Shown here in pieces: positions 63,212-64,000 of a DNA stretch of 64,000 bases. The notes beneath the pieces are model-generated. The model was given only the letters and a program-made list of their open reading frames with translations, ran no database searches and was not told the origin of the DNA. Origin of the DNA: Desulfovibrio sp. Marseille-P6017 (GTDB lineage Bacteria > Bacillota_A > Clostridia > Peptostreptococcales > Peptostreptococcaceae). The stretch lies in contig UWOR01000014.1 in assembly GCA_900604495.1 (NCBI GenBank), positions 26,462 to 90,461 of the forward strand, in the 5' to 3' direction. Every line of letters starts with the position of its first letter. Positions within the stretch are counted from its first letter, which is position 1. The translations under genes and the position numbers were made by a program.

Positions 63212-64000
63212 TTATATATATCTTTTAGCCCAAAGATATGCATTGTTCCAATATGTAGTATTTATATTAGTCTTTTTAACTGTATCACCTGGTTTCGGAG
63301 CATGAATCATTTGACCATTACCTATATATATACCTACATGACTTACACTACCACTTCCATTAGTACTTGAGAATATTAAATCTCCTGGCTGTAAATTTGA
63401 TCTACTTACAGTTGTACCAGTTTTAGATTGCTCTGTAGAAGTTCTTGGCAATGTTATTCCTAAAGCAGTTTTATATACATAGTAAGTAAGACCTGAACAG
63501 TCGAATGCATTTGGACCTTCCGCTCCCCATACATATGGCTTTCCAATTTGTTTATTAGCCAAGTCAACTATAGCTTGAGCTTTATTAGTAACAGTTGATC
63601 CAGAGTTGCTAGATGATCCAGAGTTACTAGAGGATCCACCTACATTTACATAGTCTGCACTTACCCATCCAGTTTTTCCACTTGATAGCTTTATGTTATA
63701 CCATCCATTTGAGCTTCCTATTATCTCTACAGTATTTCCACTATATACTTTACCTATTATAGAGTAACTTGTACTAGCTCCACTTCTTACATTTAGTACA
63801 GATGTATTTACTATTCCTGTTTTAATTGTCGTACTTGTATCATTAGATGATCCACCTACATTTACGTAATCTCCACTTACCCATCCAGTTTTTCCACTTG
63901 ATAGCTTTATGTTATACCATCCATTTGAGCTTCCTATTATCTCTACAGTATTTCCACTATATACTTTACCTATTATAGAGTAACTTGTACTAGCTCCACT
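63212..64000 (-). CDS. SH3b-NlpC/P60 cell-wall hydrolase (N-terminus beyond window)
   Basis: The frame is open from the right window edge to 63212, 262 codons visible. Order seen: part of one bacterial SH3 domain, a full second SH3 domain (TSVLNVRSGASTSYSIIGKV to GWVSADYVN), a Ser/Gly/Asn linker, and a C-terminal NlpC/P60 peptidase. The catalytic Cys is in FDCSGLTYYVY, the His in SHVGIYIG and the third polar residue His in MIHAPKPGD. It should cut stem peptides in peptidoglycan. An internal ATG at 63562 begins inside the peptidase and is not the true start. Confidence 0.93.
   Translation of the reverse strand, partial: SGASTSYSIIGKVYSGNTVEIIGSSNGWYNIKLSSGKTGWVSGDYVNVGGSSNDTSTTIKTGIVNTSVLNVRSGASTSYSIIGKVYSGNTVEIIGSSNGWYNIKLSSGKTGWVSADYVNVGGSSSNSGSSSNSGSTVTNKAQAIVDLANKQIGKPYVWGAEGPNAFDCSGLTYYVYKTALGITLPRTSTEQSKTGTTVSRSNLQPGDLIFSSTNGSGSVSHVGIYIGNGQMIHAPKPGDTVKKTNINTTYWNNAYLWAKRYI
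63633..64000 (-). repeat. 216-bp tandem repeat encoding SH3b domains
   Basis: The unit starting GATCCACCTACATTTAC at 63633 begins again at 63849 (GATCCACCTACATTTACG) and runs off the window. The two copies are almost identical over at least 145 bp. Each encodes one SH3b domain plus linker (72 aa). Confidence 0.92.

Noticed and set aside
63633..64000. Tandem repeat as a possible CRISPR or satellite array
   Set aside because: The unit is 216 bp, has no spacers, and encodes in-frame SH3b domains of the NlpC/P60 protein.

Overview
The window is AT-rich DNA of a low-GC, anaerobic, spore-forming Firmicute. Gene content points to the Clostridia, most likely Peptostreptococcaceae (the Paraclostridium, Romboutsia or Clostridioides neighbourhood): reverse-type rubrerythrins, NfnAB, a sensory-type [FeFe] hydrogenase, a short SigA-like second sigma factor, a DtxR/Feo iron locus and a T-box tyrS. 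The species call is inference. No rRNA, tRNA, IS element, prophage or CRISPR array was found. It looks like ordinary chromosome with many short operons, mostly on the minus strand and each closed by a clear hairpin terminator.

Layout. 1-6.9 kb is a molybdenum operon read on the minus strand: a TDT-family anion channel/transporter, a NarB-like nitrate reductase, a four-cluster ferredoxin, an FAD/NAD oxidoreductase, mobB, a structured leader RNA with its own terminator, and moeA (cut by the window edge). A CRP/FNR-type palindrome sits near -41.5 of the probable operon promoter. 6.9-14 kb holds a PhzF protein, the PanF/YhdT pantothenate transporter pair, an opine-dehydrogenase-like enzyme, a CDF metal exporter, a Nudix hydrolase and an HD hydrolase. 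14.2-18.8 kb holds a MATE transporter followed by a probable H2-sensing module (2Fe-2S thioredoxin-like protein, [FeFe] hydrogenase with PAS domain, SpoIIE-type phosphatase). 18.9-27.3 kb holds a PrsA-like foldase, a polysaccharide deacetylase, an orphan hisF, an azoreductase-like flavoprotein, NfnAB, a reverse rubrerythrin and a VanW protein. 27.3-34.7 kb holds a GNAT protein, a MacAB-type efflux operon, a second reverse rubrerythrin, and a cysteine-desulfurase-like enzyme with an Fe-S partner.

34.7-41.6 kb holds a small ORF without a normal start, a DMT transporter, an orphan bacterial-microcompartment shell protein, a frameshifted bile-acid:Na symporter, an OPT transporter with a PqqD-like partner, and T-box-controlled tyrS. 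42-50.6 kb holds a DUF2232-like membrane protein, a GNAT protein, a flavodoxin-like reductase, murE, a DtxR-type regulator divergent from feoAB, and an amidohydrolase. 50.8-57.6 kb is accessory: a frameshifted hypothetical, an unknown 177-aa protein, a small membrane protein, a glycosyltransferase, two dynamin-like GTPases (one frameshifted) and a small, possibly pterin-synthase-fold protein. 57.6-64 kb holds the SigA-like sigma factor, a candidate small RNA, a His/Cys-rich protein beside a ZIP transporter, a PTS-IIC-like protein, an aldo/keto reductase and the C-terminal part of an SH3b-NlpC/P60 cell-wall hydrolase.

Two general points. Three genes are each broken by one missing base in a run of four identical bases, so homopolymer errors in the assembly must be excluded before any is called a pseudogene. 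The best candidates for new biology are the PAS-hydrogenase/SpoIIE module, the leader RNA before moeA, the roughly 118-nt RNA before the sigma gene, the His/Cys-tailed HsdR_N-like protein, and the paired dynamins with a glycosyltransferase.
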